DNA of 64,000 nucleotides, from positions 3,010,599-3,074,598 of the forward strand of contig NZ_CP145809.1 of NCBI RefSeq assembly GCF_038049925.1, read 5' to 3'. The position numbers and the translations under genes were made by a program. The stretch is from Georgenia sp. M64. Its GTDB lineage: Bacteria; Actinomycetota; Actinomycetes; Actinomycetales; Actinomycetaceae. The notes under the pieces were generated by a model. It had not been told where the DNA came from. It searched no databases and saw only the letters and a list, made by a program, of their open reading frames with translations. Below, piece after piece: positions 46,133 to 53,904 of the stretch. Position 1 is the stretch's first letter. Each line of letters starts with the position of its first letter.

Positions 46133-47304
46133 GCCCGGCGCTCCGTGCCGCGCACGGCCGACCACGCGGCCACGGCGACGAAGGCCAGCACGGCGACGAT
46201 GTTCACGACGCCACCCACCTGCACCGCCCAGGTCAGTCCCCGCGCGTCGCCCACCGCCAGGCGCAGGACGAGGGAGGCGTGCAGGAGGACGACCGGCGCG
46301 TACATGAACCGGTGGTAGGGCAGCGGCCGGCGCAGCACCGCGGGGAGGATGACGGGGGCGTGGGCCATGATCATCGGCAGGACGAACCCGAGCATGACGG
46401 CGTGGAGGACGGCGTCGTAGGCCGGTCCCTCGACGACCTCCCCGCCCAGCGCCCAGATCGCCCCGGCCACCGCGAGCCACGCGTACCCGGCGAGCAGGCT
46501 GACGGCGACGAAGCGCGGCAGACCGGCTCCGGTGACCGTGCGTCGCGCGACGTCGCGCCGGGCCAGCCAGCCGGCCACCCCCAGGAGGGCGAGGCCGGTG
46601 AGGGTGTGCCCGACGTCGGGCGCGAGGAGGGACAGCGCGGCGGCCGCCAGCACGAGGATCGCGAGCGCCGTCGCCGACCGCCCGGCCCCGGGACTGAGCA
46701 CGGCGACGCGAGCGAGCTCGAGCCGCTCGCCGAAGATGGTCAGGACGAGGTAGCCGGTCAGCCACGGGACGAGCGAGGGCACCGGGACCCCGCCGGCCCA
46801 CAGGATCGCCGCGCCGAGCGCCATGACGGCGCCGAGCACCTCGATGGTGACGGCCGGGGCGGGCTGGCGGGCGTGGAGGCGGCCGTACACGGCGAGGGTG
46901 AGCACCTGGGCGAGGACCAGCAGGCCCTGGCCCACCCCGAGGGGAAGGGGGGAGACCAGGGCGAGGACGGCGAGCCCGGACACGGCGGGCGCGGCGTAGC
47001 CCCACGGCAGGCCGAGCGCGACCGCCCGCTCCAACGCGATGACGGTGCCGACGAAGCCGAGCACCATGAGCGGGCCGTGGACGGCAGGGAGCCGCTCGAG
47101 CCCGAGGGTCGGGCCGATGAGCTGCGGGAGGCCCAGCAGCCCGAGCGCGGCGTCGAGGCCGAGGATGAGGGCGATCCCGCCGGGGACGAGCAGTGCTCCG
47201 CGGAAGGCCGGCCGGCTTCGCCAGGGTCGCACGACCGGACGGGCGGCCGTGCGCACGGCCGTCGCCGCCACGGTGCCCGTCGCTCCCGTCACGGTGCCGG
47301 TCAT
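46129..47304 (-). CDS. Multi-span membrane protein of the nirK operon (NnrS-like)
   Basis: 391 residues with about eleven TM spans; Thr/Ala/Arg-rich first 30 residues. Conserved-looking motifs: HGPLMVLGFVGTVIALERAVALG, YGRLHARQPA, IFGERLELARVAVLSP, VLHAVMLGFVLPMIMAHAPVILPAVL and YHRFMYAPVVLLHASLVLRLAVGD, i.e. several intramembrane His that could bind heme or copper, as in NnrS-type proteins. ATGA overlaps at both ends place it between the regulator and the nirK fusion. Probable role in NO or copper handling during nitrite respiration; inferred from context. Confidence 0.78.
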   Translation of the reverse strand: MTGTVTGATGTVAATAVRTAARPVVRPWRSRPAFRGALLVPGGIALILGLDAALGLLGLPQLIGPTLGLERLPAVHGPLMVLGFVGTVIALERAVALGLPWGYAAPAVSGLAVLALVSPLPLGVGQGLLVLAQVLTLAVYGRLHARQPAPAVTIEVLGAVMALGAAILWAGGVPVPSLVPWLTGYLVLTIFGERLELARVAVLSPGAGRSATALAILVLAAAALSLLAPDVGHTLTGLALLGVAGWLARRDVARRTVTGAGLPRFVAVSLLAGYAWLAVAGAIWALGGEVVEGPAYDAVLHAVMLGFVLPMIMAHAPVILPAVLRRPLPYHRFMYAPVVLLHASLVLRLAVGDARGLTWAVQVGGVVNIVAVLAFVAVAAWSAVRGTERRA

Positions 47305-48119
47305 GCCGGCCCGACCCGCAGGCCCGAGGCGCCGGCGTCGGCCCCGACGTGCAGGAGGCAGGCGCCCGGTTCGACGAAGGCCGCCAGGCTCACCTGGCCG
47401 GGCTCGACCCCGGACGAGGAGAGGATCTCCCGCGCCATGCCGAGATGGGCGTTGCACACGACCTCCGGCCGCTCCCGGGCCAGCTCGAGCACGGGGCAGC
47501 GTCCCAGCCGGACCGTGCTCACGGCGCCGTCGTGGTGGGTGCCGGAGTCGAACCCGGCGCGGTCGAGCATCGCGGCGAGGCGGTCGACGGCGTCACGGCG
47601 CACGCGGGCGGAGGGGACACGGGCCGCCGGCGTGGCACCTCCGCCGGCCGCTGCGGCACCTCCCCCCGGGGCACGGCCACCGGTGCCGTTCGCCGTCCGG
47701 TCGCCGGCCAGCTCCAGGTCCCGCTCGACGATGGCACGGCCCCAGGAGCGGCCGGCCTCGAGCGCGTGGTCGCGCAGCACCGGGCCGTCGGGGACGGTGC
47801 GGGTGAGGTAGGAGACGAGCACCCGGGCCAGGACCGCGTACTCCGGACTCGTGAACGACGCCTCCGGCGCGTAGGTGTACACCGACGCCGGGCGGCCGCG
47901 GCCGGCCGGCGGCAGGTGGTCGCGGCGCGCGAGGCCCGCCCGGGTCAGCGCCTCGAGGTGCTCGCGGACGGTGTTGGGGTGCTGACCGAGGATCTGCGCA
48001 ACCCGGGTGACGGTGAGCGGCTCGTCCTGCTCGACCAGCTGGTCGAGGACCGCGCGACGCGGCTCGGAGAGCTGTGCCCGACGGTCGGCGCGGGACGGAC
48101 GGGGACCTAATTTCTCCAC
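47301..48119 (-). CDS. HTH regulator with C-terminal cysteine motif, first gene of nirK operon
   Basis: 272 residues from GTG 48119. Winged HTH near the N-terminus (EPLTVTRVAQILGQHPNTVREHLEALTRAGLARRDHLPPAGRGRPASVYTYAP), a Gly/Ala-rich linker, and a C-terminal sensor part with three cysteines (RCPVLELARERPEVVCNAHLGMAREIL and EPGACLLHV; C208, C222, C254 from this start). The DeoR/SufR-like arrangement suggests an Fe-S or redox/NO sensor, in keeping with the nirK operon. TACGGT lies 6 nt before the GTG, inside a dyad, so the mRNA appears leaderless and self-regulated. TTG 48134 is an alternative start without SD. Confidence 0.8.
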   Translation of the reverse strand: MEKLGPRPSRADRRAQLSEPRRAVLDQLVEQDEPLTVTRVAQILGQHPNTVREHLEALTRAGLARRDHLPPAGRGRPASVYTYAPEASFTSPEYAVLARVLVSYLTRTVPDGPVLRDHALEAGRSWGRAIVERDLELAGDRTANGTGGRAPGGGAAAAGGGATPAARVPSARVRRDAVDRLAAMLDRAGFDSGTHHDGAVSTVRLGRCPVLELARERPEVVCNAHLGMAREILSSSGVEPGQVSLAAFVEPGACLLHVGADAGASGLRVGPA

Positions 48120-48137
48120 GGTTCGACCGTACAAATT
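48109..48137 (-). promoter_or_regulatory. Dyad operator with embedded -10 for the nirK operon
   Basis: ACGGT-TCG-ACCGT (48118-48130) nested between AATTT (48109-48113) and AAATT (48133-48137). The minus-strand -10 TACGGT (48131-48126) is part of the dyad, and transcription would start at GTG 48119. A protein bound here would block the promoter of the whole operon. Confidence 0.6.
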
Positions 48138-48451
48138 TCATTCCGCCCGGTCCAGGACCTTCGTCCCGCGCGACCGTGACGAACACCTCGTTCCGGACGC
48201 CTTGGCCCCGCAAAGGGTAACGATGGCGTAACGATCCCCCCGAGGCGTCGTCCAGGCGCCAGCCGCGCGCTCGCAACGAAAAAGCCCTGTTAGCACGGTC
48301 TCGGGGGCCGGGCGAGGGGGATGCGATCGCCGGCCGGAGATGTCACGGTGGGACGTCCCGGCGTGCTGCCGTGTCGAACTTCGAGGGCGGCCCGGGACGT
48401 CTCGTGCGGTGGCCGGTCGCCTCGTCCTCCGGACGCCGCTGCGCGGCCGAC

Positions 48452-48505
48452 GGGTCGCGGTGGCTGTGGCCGATGGGTCGCGGTGGCTGTGGCCGATGGG
48501 TCGCG
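48452..48505. repeat. 23-bp tandem repeat, 2.3 copies
   Basis: GGGTCGCGGTGGCTGTGGCCGAT in two identical copies (48452-48474, 48475-48497) and 8 bp of a third, 120-170 bp upstream of the betaine ABC ATPase start. Confidence 0.85.
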
Positions 48506-48547
48506 ACCCGCCCGCCGGACGGTCGGGACAGCACGCAGGACAGCAAC

Positions 48548-48572
48548 GACGGCGCCCGGTCCGGGCGCCGTC
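48548..48572 (+). promoter_or_regulatory. Leader hairpin upstream of the betaine transporter
   Basis: GACGGCGCCCGG-T-CCGGGCGCCGTC, a 12-bp perfect inverted repeat with one central base, 50 bp before the first gene. It may be an attenuator-like structure or a terminator of upstream transcription. Confidence 0.45.
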
Positions 48573-48622
48573 ATCACGCGTGGACGACGCTCAGGCGCCG
48601 TCCACGCCGGAGGAAGAACGAG

Positions 48623-49825
48623 GTGAGCGTGAGCGCCATCCACGCCGAGCACGTCTACAAGGTCTTCGGCCGACGGCCCACCGAGGCCGTCCGACGGCTG
48701 GAGGAGGGACACAGCCGCGAGGACGTCCGCCCCCTGGGCACGGCCGCCGTCGTCGACGCCAGCTTCGAGGTCCGCCGCGGCGAGACGTTCGTCGTCATGG
48801 GGCTGTCCGGGTCGGGCAAGTCGACCCTCATCCGGATGCTCAACGGGCTCCTCGCCCCCACGGCGGGCACGATCTCCGTCGACGGCCGCGACATCTCCGG
48901 CATCGCCCCCGCCGAGCTGCGCGAGATCCGCCGGCGAAAGGTGTCGATGGTCTTCCAGCACTTCGCGCTGCTGCCCCACCGCACCGTGCTGGACAACGCC
49001 GCCTACCCCCTGGAGATCCAGGGCGTGGACCGGGCGAGCCGGCGAGAGAAGGCCGCCGAGGCGCTCGCCATGACGGGCCTGGCCGGCTGGGAGGACTCCC
49101 TGCCGTCCCAGCTCTCCGGCGGCATGCGCCAGCGCGTCGGCCTCGCCCGGGCCCTGGCCGCCGACACCGACATCCTCCTCATGGACGAGGCGTTCTCCGC
49201 CCTCGACCCGCTCATCCGCCGCGAGATGCAGGACCAGCTCGTCGAGCTCCAGGCGAACCTGGGCAAGACGATCGTCTTCATCACGCACGACCTCAACGAG
49301 GCCATGTACCTCGGTGACCGGATCGCCGTCATGCGGGACGGCCGCATCGTCCAGATCGGCACCGCGGAGGCGATCCTCAACTCTCCCGCCGACGAGTACG
49401 TCGCGCAGTTCGTCGCCGACGTCGACCGCTCCCGCGTCCTGACCGCCAGCTCGCTCATGACCCGGCCGGTCGTCACGGTCCCGCTGTCGGGCGGACCGTC
49501 CGTGGCGCTGCGGGCACTGCGCGAGGCGCAGGTCTCCGCCGCCTACGTCCTCGACCGGCGCCGGGTCCTGCACGGGTCGGTCTACGACGACGAGCTGCTC
49601 GTCGCCCACCGGGAGGGCCGGGAGAGCCTCGACGGGCTCGTCCACCCGGACTCCTCCGCCGTGGGGCCCGACGCCCCGCTGGCGGAGATGTTCGCCCCGG
49701 CGGCCGAGGCGCGGCTGCCCCTGGCCGTCGTCGACGAGCAGAACCGGCTCCAGGGCGTGGTGCCTCGCGTGGCGCTGCTCGAGGCGATGGCACCGTCCCC
49801 CGCGACCGAAGGAGCCACCCGATGA
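48623..49825 (+). CDS. Glycine betaine/proline ABC transporter ATP-binding subunit
   Basis: 400 residues; GTG 48623 after GGAGGAAGAACGAG. OpuAA/ProV-type ATPase: the characteristic N-terminus AEHVYKVFGRRPTEAVRRLEEG, Walker A GLSGSGKST, QHFALLPHRTVLDNAAYPLEIQGV, signature LSGGMRQRVGLARALA, Walker B ILLMDEAFSALDPLIR and ITHDLNEA. Residues about 270-400 form two CBS domains, which in OpuA sense ionic strength. First gene of a three-gene osmoprotectant import operon. Confidence 0.95.
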   Translation: MSVSAIHAEHVYKVFGRRPTEAVRRLEEGHSREDVRPLGTAAVVDASFEVRRGETFVVMGLSGSGKSTLIRMLNGLLAPTAGTISVDGRDISGIAPAELREIRRRKVSMVFQHFALLPHRTVLDNAAYPLEIQGVDRASRREKAAEALAMTGLAGWEDSLPSQLSGGMRQRVGLARALAADTDILLMDEAFSALDPLIRREMQDQLVELQANLGKTIVFITHDLNEAMYLGDRIAVMRDGRIVQIGTAEAILNSPADEYVAQFVADVDRSRVLTASSLMTRPVVTVPLSGGPSVALRALREAQVSAAYVLDRRRVLHGSVYDDELLVAHREGRESLDGLVHPDSSAVGPDAPLAEMFAPAAEARLPLAVVDEQNRLQGVVPRVALLEAMAPSPATEGATR

Positions 49826-50682
49826 CCTACCGCATCCCGCTCGGCGACTGGGCCGACTCCTTCGTCGGCTGGCTGACCTCCGCCCTCGGCGCCGTCTTCG
49901 ACCTGCTCGGCGCCCTCCTGCGGGGGTCTTACGACCTCGTCTTCCCCGTCCTGGCCACACCCCCGTTCCTGGTGGTGGCCGTCGTCCTCGCCGCGGCGGC
50001 GTTCGCCGCGAAGGGCTGGCGCCTCGCCGTCGGCAGCCTCCTCGGGTTCGCCGTGATCCGCGGGGTGGACCAGTGGGACAACGCCATGGCGTCGCTGGCC
50101 CTGGTGCTCGTCGCCAGCGTCATCGCCCTCGCCGTCGGCATCCCGGTGGGGATCTGGGCCGCACGCAACGCGCGGGTCTCTGCCGCCGTGCGCCCCGTGC
50201 TGGACTTCATGCAGACCATGCCGGCATTCGTCTACCTCATCCCCGCCGTGGTGCTCTTCCGCGTCGGGGTGGTCCCCGGCCTGGTGGCCACGATCATCTT
50301 CGCCCTCGCGCCGGGCGTGCGGTTCACCGAGCTCGGCATCCGGCAGGTCGACGGCGAGGTGGTCGAGGCCGGCCACGCCTTCGGCGCGACGCCGGGGCGC
50401 ATCCTGCGCCAGGTCCAGCTCCCGCTCGCCCTGCCGACCATCATGGCCGGCGTCAACCAGGTGATCATGCTGGCGCTGTCGATGGTCGTCATCTCCGGGA
50501 TGGTCGGCGCGGCAGGGCTGGGCCAGGACGTCGTCCAGGCCCTCCAGCGGGTCGACATCGGCCTGGGCTTCGAGGCCGGGCTGTCCGTCGTCGTCCTGGC
50601 CATGTACCTCGACCGCGTCACCGCCGCCCTGGGCGACCGCTCCCCCGTCGCGCGGGCCCTCAAGGTCCGCGCCGCCGCCTGA
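49822..50682 (+). CDS. Glycine betaine/proline ABC transporter permease
   Basis: 286 residues, ProW/OpuAB type, about six TM spans. The EAA loop is RFTELGIRQVDGEVVEAGHAFGATPGRILRQVQLPLALPTIMAGVNQV; FMQTMPAFVYLIPAVVLF is also diagnostic. ATG 49822 overlaps the ATPase stop (ATGA). Ends 121 bp before the binding-protein gene. Confidence 0.94.
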   Translation: MTYRIPLGDWADSFVGWLTSALGAVFDLLGALLRGSYDLVFPVLATPPFLVVAVVLAAAAFAAKGWRLAVGSLLGFAVIRGVDQWDNAMASLALVLVASVIALAVGIPVGIWAARNARVSAAVRPVLDFMQTMPAFVYLIPAVVLFRVGVVPGLVATIIFALAPGVRFTELGIRQVDGEVVEAGHAFGATPGRILRQVQLPLALPTIMAGVNQVIMLALSMVVISGMVGAAGLGQDVVQALQRVDIGLGFEAGLSVVVLAMYLDRVTAALGDRSPVARALKVRAAA

Positions 50683-50803
50683 CCGCGCGAGCCGCCCGGG
50701 CTGCAGGCCCGCAGGCCGGCACGCCGCACACCTCGCGGATCCTCCCCGGACCCGCCCACGAGACCCCCACTCGAGCGCACCAGCGCTCAAGGAAGGAAAC
50801 ACG

Positions 50804-51721
50804 ATGATGACCATGACCACGCGCCGTCGCGGCGCCGCCATCGCGACCGGCACCGCCCTCGCGCTCACCCTCGCCGCATGCGGCGGGGCCGACGCGGGGA
50901 CCGCCGCCGACGACGCCACCGGGAGCGGGTCGGACGCCGGCCCCATCACCATCGGGGTCCACTCCGGCTGGGACGAGGGCATCGCCGTCTCCCACCTGTG
51001 GAAGAACATCCTCGAGAGCGAGGGCCACGAGGTCACCCTCGAGACCGCCGACGCCGGCGTGGTGTTCACCGCCCTCGCCGAGGGCGACTACGACCTCAAC
51101 TTCGACACCTGGCTGCCCCTGACGCACGCCTCCTACATGGAGCAGTACGGCGACCAGCTCGAGGAGCTCGGCACCTGGTACGACGACGCCAAGCTCACCA
51201 TCGCGGTGAACGAGGACGCCCCGGTCGACTCCCTCGACCAGCTCGCCGAGAACGCCGACGCGTTCGACAACCGGCTCGTGGGCATCGAGGCGGGCGCCGG
51301 TCTGACCAAGACCACCCAGGAGGCCGTCATCCCGACCTACGGCCTGGAGGACATGGAGTACCTCATCTCCTCGACCCCGGCCATGCTGGCCGAGCTCGAC
51401 TCCGCCACCGCGGCCGGCGAGAACATCGCCGTCACGCTGTGGCGTCCGCACTGGGCGTACGACGCCTACCCGATCCGCGACCTCGAGGACCCCGAGGGCA
51501 CCCTCGGCGACGCCGAGGAGATCAAGGTCATGGGGACCTCGGGCTTCTCCGAGGACCACCCCGACGTCGCGGACTGGATCGAGGGCTTCACCCTCACCGA
51601 CGAGCAGCTGTTCTCCCTCGAGAACCTCATGTTCAACGAGATGGGCGGCGAGGACAACGACGCCGCGGTCGAGGCCTGGCTCGAGGAGAACCCCGACCTC
51701 GTCGAGGGCATCACCGGCTGA
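50804..51721 (+). CDS. Glycine betaine-binding lipoprotein
   Basis: 305 residues; lipoprotein signal with Cys26 (LALTLAACGG). OpuAC-type domain: ITIGVHSGWDEGIAVSHLWKNILESEGHEVTLETADAGVVFTALAEGDYDLNFDTWLPLTH, then YGLEDMEYLISSTPAMLAEL and VTLWRPHWAYDAYPIRDLEDPEG; the Trp-rich positions (W54, W104, W208 and W212 regions) would form the aromatic cage for betaine. AAGGA lies 7-8 nt before ATG 50804; two further ATGs follow in the first five codons. Delivers betaine or choline-like solutes to the permease. Confidence 0.94.
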   Translation: MMTMTTRRRGAAIATGTALALTLAACGGADAGTAADDATGSGSDAGPITIGVHSGWDEGIAVSHLWKNILESEGHEVTLETADAGVVFTALAEGDYDLNFDTWLPLTHASYMEQYGDQLEELGTWYDDAKLTIAVNEDAPVDSLDQLAENADAFDNRLVGIEAGAGLTKTTQEAVIPTYGLEDMEYLISSTPAMLAELDSATAAGENIAVTLWRPHWAYDAYPIRDLEDPEGTLGDAEEIKVMGTSGFSEDHPDVADWIEGFTLTDEQLFSLENLMFNEMGGEDNDAAVEAWLEENPDLVEGITG

Positions 51722-52046
51722 CGACGCTGCCCGGGCACCGGCCCGGCCTGGCCCCGGTCCGGCGCGCCCTGGCCGTTCCGGCGCGCCCTGGCTCTGGCTC
51801 CGGCCGCGGCCCGGTCCCGACCTGGCTCTGGCCTGGCTCGGGGCCCGGTCCGGCACGACGCAGAAAGTTCTGTACGGATTATCCGTACAGAACTTTCTGC
51901 GTCGTGGCCACCGACGGGTCGCACCACGACCGAGGCGGACCAACCAGCGATGCCAGGCCCTCCACCGCCGGCACCTGAAGGCACCGATATCCCCAGCCGC
52001 GCCCCGGCCGCCCTGGTGGGCACCCCCACCACGGGATGGTTACCCC
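51722..52046. other. 325-bp intergenic region with a long perfect palindrome
   Basis: 51730-51853 is a CCTGG/CTCTGG/CCGG-rich imperfect repeat tract; then the 53-bp palindrome (listed separately); 51907-52046 has no clear feature except GATGGT 6 nt before GTG 52047. No ORF of substance. Confidence 0.6.
51854..51906. repeat. 53-bp perfect palindrome (26-bp arms, one central base)
   Basis: Left arm CACGACGCAGAAAGTTCTGTACGGAT (26 bases, 51854-51879; key parts CAGAAAGTTCTG and TACGGAT), central T at 51880, right arm exactly complementary to 51906. The arms are far more A+T-rich than the surroundings. About 130 bp after the betaine-binding gene, it may serve as a bidirectional terminator, but the length and base composition look more like a dispersed palindromic element. 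Confidence 0.85.
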
Positions 52047-53003
52047 GTGAACGCCGACCTCGACGCCATCGATCGTCTCGCCCGACGCCAGGACGCCGTG
52101 CTCTCCAGGCGCCAGCTCATCGAGCTCGGCGCCACCCCCGACTGGATGAGCCGGCGCGTCACCTCCGGCCGCTGGCTCCGGATCCATCCCGGGGTGTACC
52201 TCGTCCACACCGGTGCCGTGCCCTGGCGGTCGCGCGCGCGTGCCGCGCTGCTCTACGCGGGCAACGGTGCAGCGCTGAGCCACGTGTCGGCGGCGTTCCA
52301 CCACCAGCTGCTCCCTGAGCCTGGCAGCACGGTCCACGTCAGTGTTCCCTCGACGCGGCGAGTCCGTCGCCAGCCCGGCCTGAGCATCCACCACCGGGAC
52401 GATCCGCCACAGTCGTGGGGTCGCCTGCGCGTGACCTCACCGATCTCCACCGTCCTGGACCTCGTCGCGGAGACCACGAGCCGGCCCGACGACGTCGTGG
52501 CCCTGGTCTGTGCGGCCGCTCAGCACAACGTCGACCTCGCGGAGCTCCGCCGGGCGGCGCGCGCCCGCGGACGACTCCGACACCGAGCGCTCGTCGAGGA
52601 GCTCGTCCCGCTGGTGGACGCCGGGATCGAGTCCCCGCTCGAGTACCGCTATCACGCTCTCGCCCGGCGCCACGGGCTGCCCCGCGCGGTACTGCAGGTC
52701 CGCGAGGTCCTCGACGGGCTCTGGCTCCGGGCGGACTGCCGCTACGTCGGTCTCGGCCTCCGGGTCGAGCTGGACGGGCGCCTGGCTCATCCGCACGGAC
52801 GGACGGACACAGACGTCTGGCGGGACAACGCCGTCGTCGTCGCCACCCGCGAGATCACGCTGAGGTACCGGTGGAGGCACGTCGTGCTGGCACCGTGCGC
52901 GGTCGCGCGCCAGGTTGCCCTCGCGCTGATCTCGCTGGGCTGGGCCGACCGACCACGGCCGTGCTCTCCCGTCTGCGCGATGGTCGGCGAGCAGCGCGTC
53001 TAG
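52047..53003 (+). CDS. AbiEi-type winged-helix / DUF559 endonuclease-like protein
   Basis: 318 residues; GTG 52047, no SD. The N-terminus (AIDRLARRQDAVLSRRQLIELGATPDWMSRRVTSGRWLRIHPGVYLVH) is the type IV antitoxin-like winged helix with the HPGVY motif. The C-terminal third (GIESPLEYRYHALARRHGLP, RADCRYVGLGLRVELDGRLAHPHG, DVWRDNAVVVATREITLRY) resembles the Vsr/DUF559 nuclease fold, but the first acidic residue of the D-ExK core is not obvious. Such stand-alone genes are common in actinobacteria and their role is not known. No toxin gene is adjacent. Ends in a strong terminator. Confidence 0.82.
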   Translation: MNADLDAIDRLARRQDAVLSRRQLIELGATPDWMSRRVTSGRWLRIHPGVYLVHTGAVPWRSRARAALLYAGNGAALSHVSAAFHHQLLPEPGSTVHVSVPSTRRVRRQPGLSIHHRDDPPQSWGRLRVTSPISTVLDLVAETTSRPDDVVALVCAAAQHNVDLAELRRAARARGRLRHRALVEELVPLVDAGIESPLEYRYHALARRHGLPRAVLQVREVLDGLWLRADCRYVGLGLRVELDGRLAHPHGRTDTDVWRDNAVVVATREITLRYRWRHVVLAPCAVARQVALALISLGWADRPRPCSPVCAMVGEQRV

Positions 53004-53044
53004 CCGAAAGGTCCGTCAGGCAGGGCCTGACGGACTCTTCGGCT
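53002..53044. terminator. Bidirectional terminator hairpin
   Basis: 20-bp stem with two mismatches (AGCCGAAAGGTCCGTCAGGC / GCCTGACGGACTCTTCGGCT) and a 3-nt loop, starting at the stop codon of the DUF559-like gene and followed by TCTCG. The convergent Trm112 gene ends 63 bp further on. Confidence 0.82.
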
Positions 53045-53106
53045 TCTCGCGGCCCGGCCGCCCGCAACGTGCTCGCCGGGCCGCCGCCTGGTCGACGACG
53101 ACCTCG

Positions 53107-53322
53107 TCAGTCGGCCTGGTCCGTGAGGGGACTGACCGCCCTGGCCTCGGACTCGAGCAGGATCGGGACGCCGTCGCGGACCGGGTAGGCCAGCGTGTTG
53201 ATCTCCGAGGTCGAGACGAGCTCGGGCTCGCCGTCGGGGCCGACCGCGTCGACCAGCTCGGCCCCGGTCACCGGGCAGCGCAGGAGCTGACGCACCCAGG
53301 GGTCGATCGTCGCGTGGGTCAT
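53107..53322 (-). CDS. Trm112 family protein
   Basis: 71 residues; AAGGAG 9 nt before ATG 53322. Motifs: DPWVRQLLRCPVTGAELV, STSEINTLAYPVRDGVPILLESEAR. Small Trm112/YcaR fold; only one cysteine remains, so it does not bind zinc in the eukaryotic manner. Relatives act as partners for methyltransferases; in actinobacteria the gene is commonly linked to the Rv3258c region, as here. Exact role unknown. Confidence 0.9.
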   Translation of the reverse strand: MTHATIDPWVRQLLRCPVTGAELVDAVGPDGEPELVSTSEINTLAYPVRDGVPILLESEARAVSPLTDQAD

Positions 53323-53430
53323 GCCGGGAGCTCCTTCGTCGGGCGGTCGGTCCAGGATACGGCCGGGCGGCACGGCGCGGGCCGGAGCCGTCCGGGGCCG
53401 CGGGTGGTGCGCTGAGAGGTGGCGCGACGC

Positions 53431-53841
53431 CTACTCGCCGTCGCCCTGGAGGACACGGAGATGGCCGCGGCGACCGATCTCGTGGTCGGCGGGCTGGGGC
53501 AGGTGGTGCGTCACGGGCGCGGGGACCGCCGACCCGGGGCGCTGCGCAGGCCTGGTGTGGTGCGGGCCCGTCCTCGACGCCTCGCGGACCGCGTCCGCGA
53601 GCGCCACGAGGTCGTCCTCGGAGGGGGCGGCGGGCACGAAGTCGCTCGCGAGCCGGACCACCTGCCACCCGCGCGGCACGGTCAGGCGCCCGGCGTGCGC
53701 GTCGCACAGGTCGTAGGCGTGCGGCTCCGCGCTCGTGGACAGCGGCCCGAGGACGGCGGTGGAGTCCGCGTAGACGTACGTGAGGGTGGCGACCGCCGAA
53801 CGGTCGCACGCGGACCTGGTGCACTGGCGGACGGCTCTCAC
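53431..53841 (-). CDS. DUF3499 family protein (Rv3258c-like)
   Basis: 136 residues from GTG 53841. Family hallmark RQCTRSACDRSAVATLTYVYADSTAVLGPLSTSAEPHAYDLCDAHAGRLTVPRGWQVVRL: two N-terminal Cys and a YDLCxxH motif suggest a small zinc-binding protein. The last 50 residues are polar and variable. TAACGT lies 8 nt before the GTG and no SD is present, so the mRNA is probably leaderless. Divergent from the zincin-like gene (63 bp), as in mycobacteria. Function unknown. Confidence 0.9.
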   Translation of the reverse strand: MRAVRQCTRSACDRSAVATLTYVYADSTAVLGPLSTSAEPHAYDLCDAHAGRLTVPRGWQVVRLASDFVPAAPSEDDLVALADAVREASRTGPHHTRPAQRPGSAVPAPVTHHLPQPADHEIGRRGHLRVLQGDGE

Positions 53842-53849
53842 AGCAGGCG

Positions 53850-53855
53850 ACGTTA
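53850..53855 (-). promoter_or_regulatory. -10 box for leaderless DUF3499 mRNA
   Basis: TAACGT on the minus strand, 8 nt before GTG 53841; no SD. Confidence 0.55.
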
Positions 53856-53891
53856 CCGCCTCACGACGGCGGGCCGAACCGTCCACGCCGT

Positions 53892-53897
53892 TACGCT
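53892..53897 (+). promoter_or_regulatory. -10 box for leaderless zincin-like gene
   Basis: TACGCT, 7 nt before GTG 53905; no SD. With the opposing box at 53850 the two divergent promoters are back to back in 63 bp. Confidence 0.58.
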
Positions 53898-53904
53898 CGT
53901 CCGT

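Larger units (their letters stand above)
48138..48622. other. 485-bp non-coding region before the betaine transporter operon
   Basis: Contains the 23-bp tandem repeat at 48452 and the hairpin at 48548 listed separately. The stretch 48180-48300 is relatively A+T-rich (AAAGGGTAACGATGGCGTAACGAT; a 5-A run near 48281) and may hold promoters in either direction. Open frames here are repeat-derived and lack SD sequences. No riboswitch consensus recognised. Confidence 0.55.

Noticed and set aside
48371-48622. Upstream extension of the betaine ABC ATPase frame
   Set aside because: The extra residues come from the 23-bp repeat and hairpin; GGAGGAAG and the family N-terminus fix the start at 48623.
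51854-51906. Peptide RRKFCTD-PYRTFC readable from both strands
   Set aside because: It is a trivial consequence of the perfect palindrome, not evidence for a gene.
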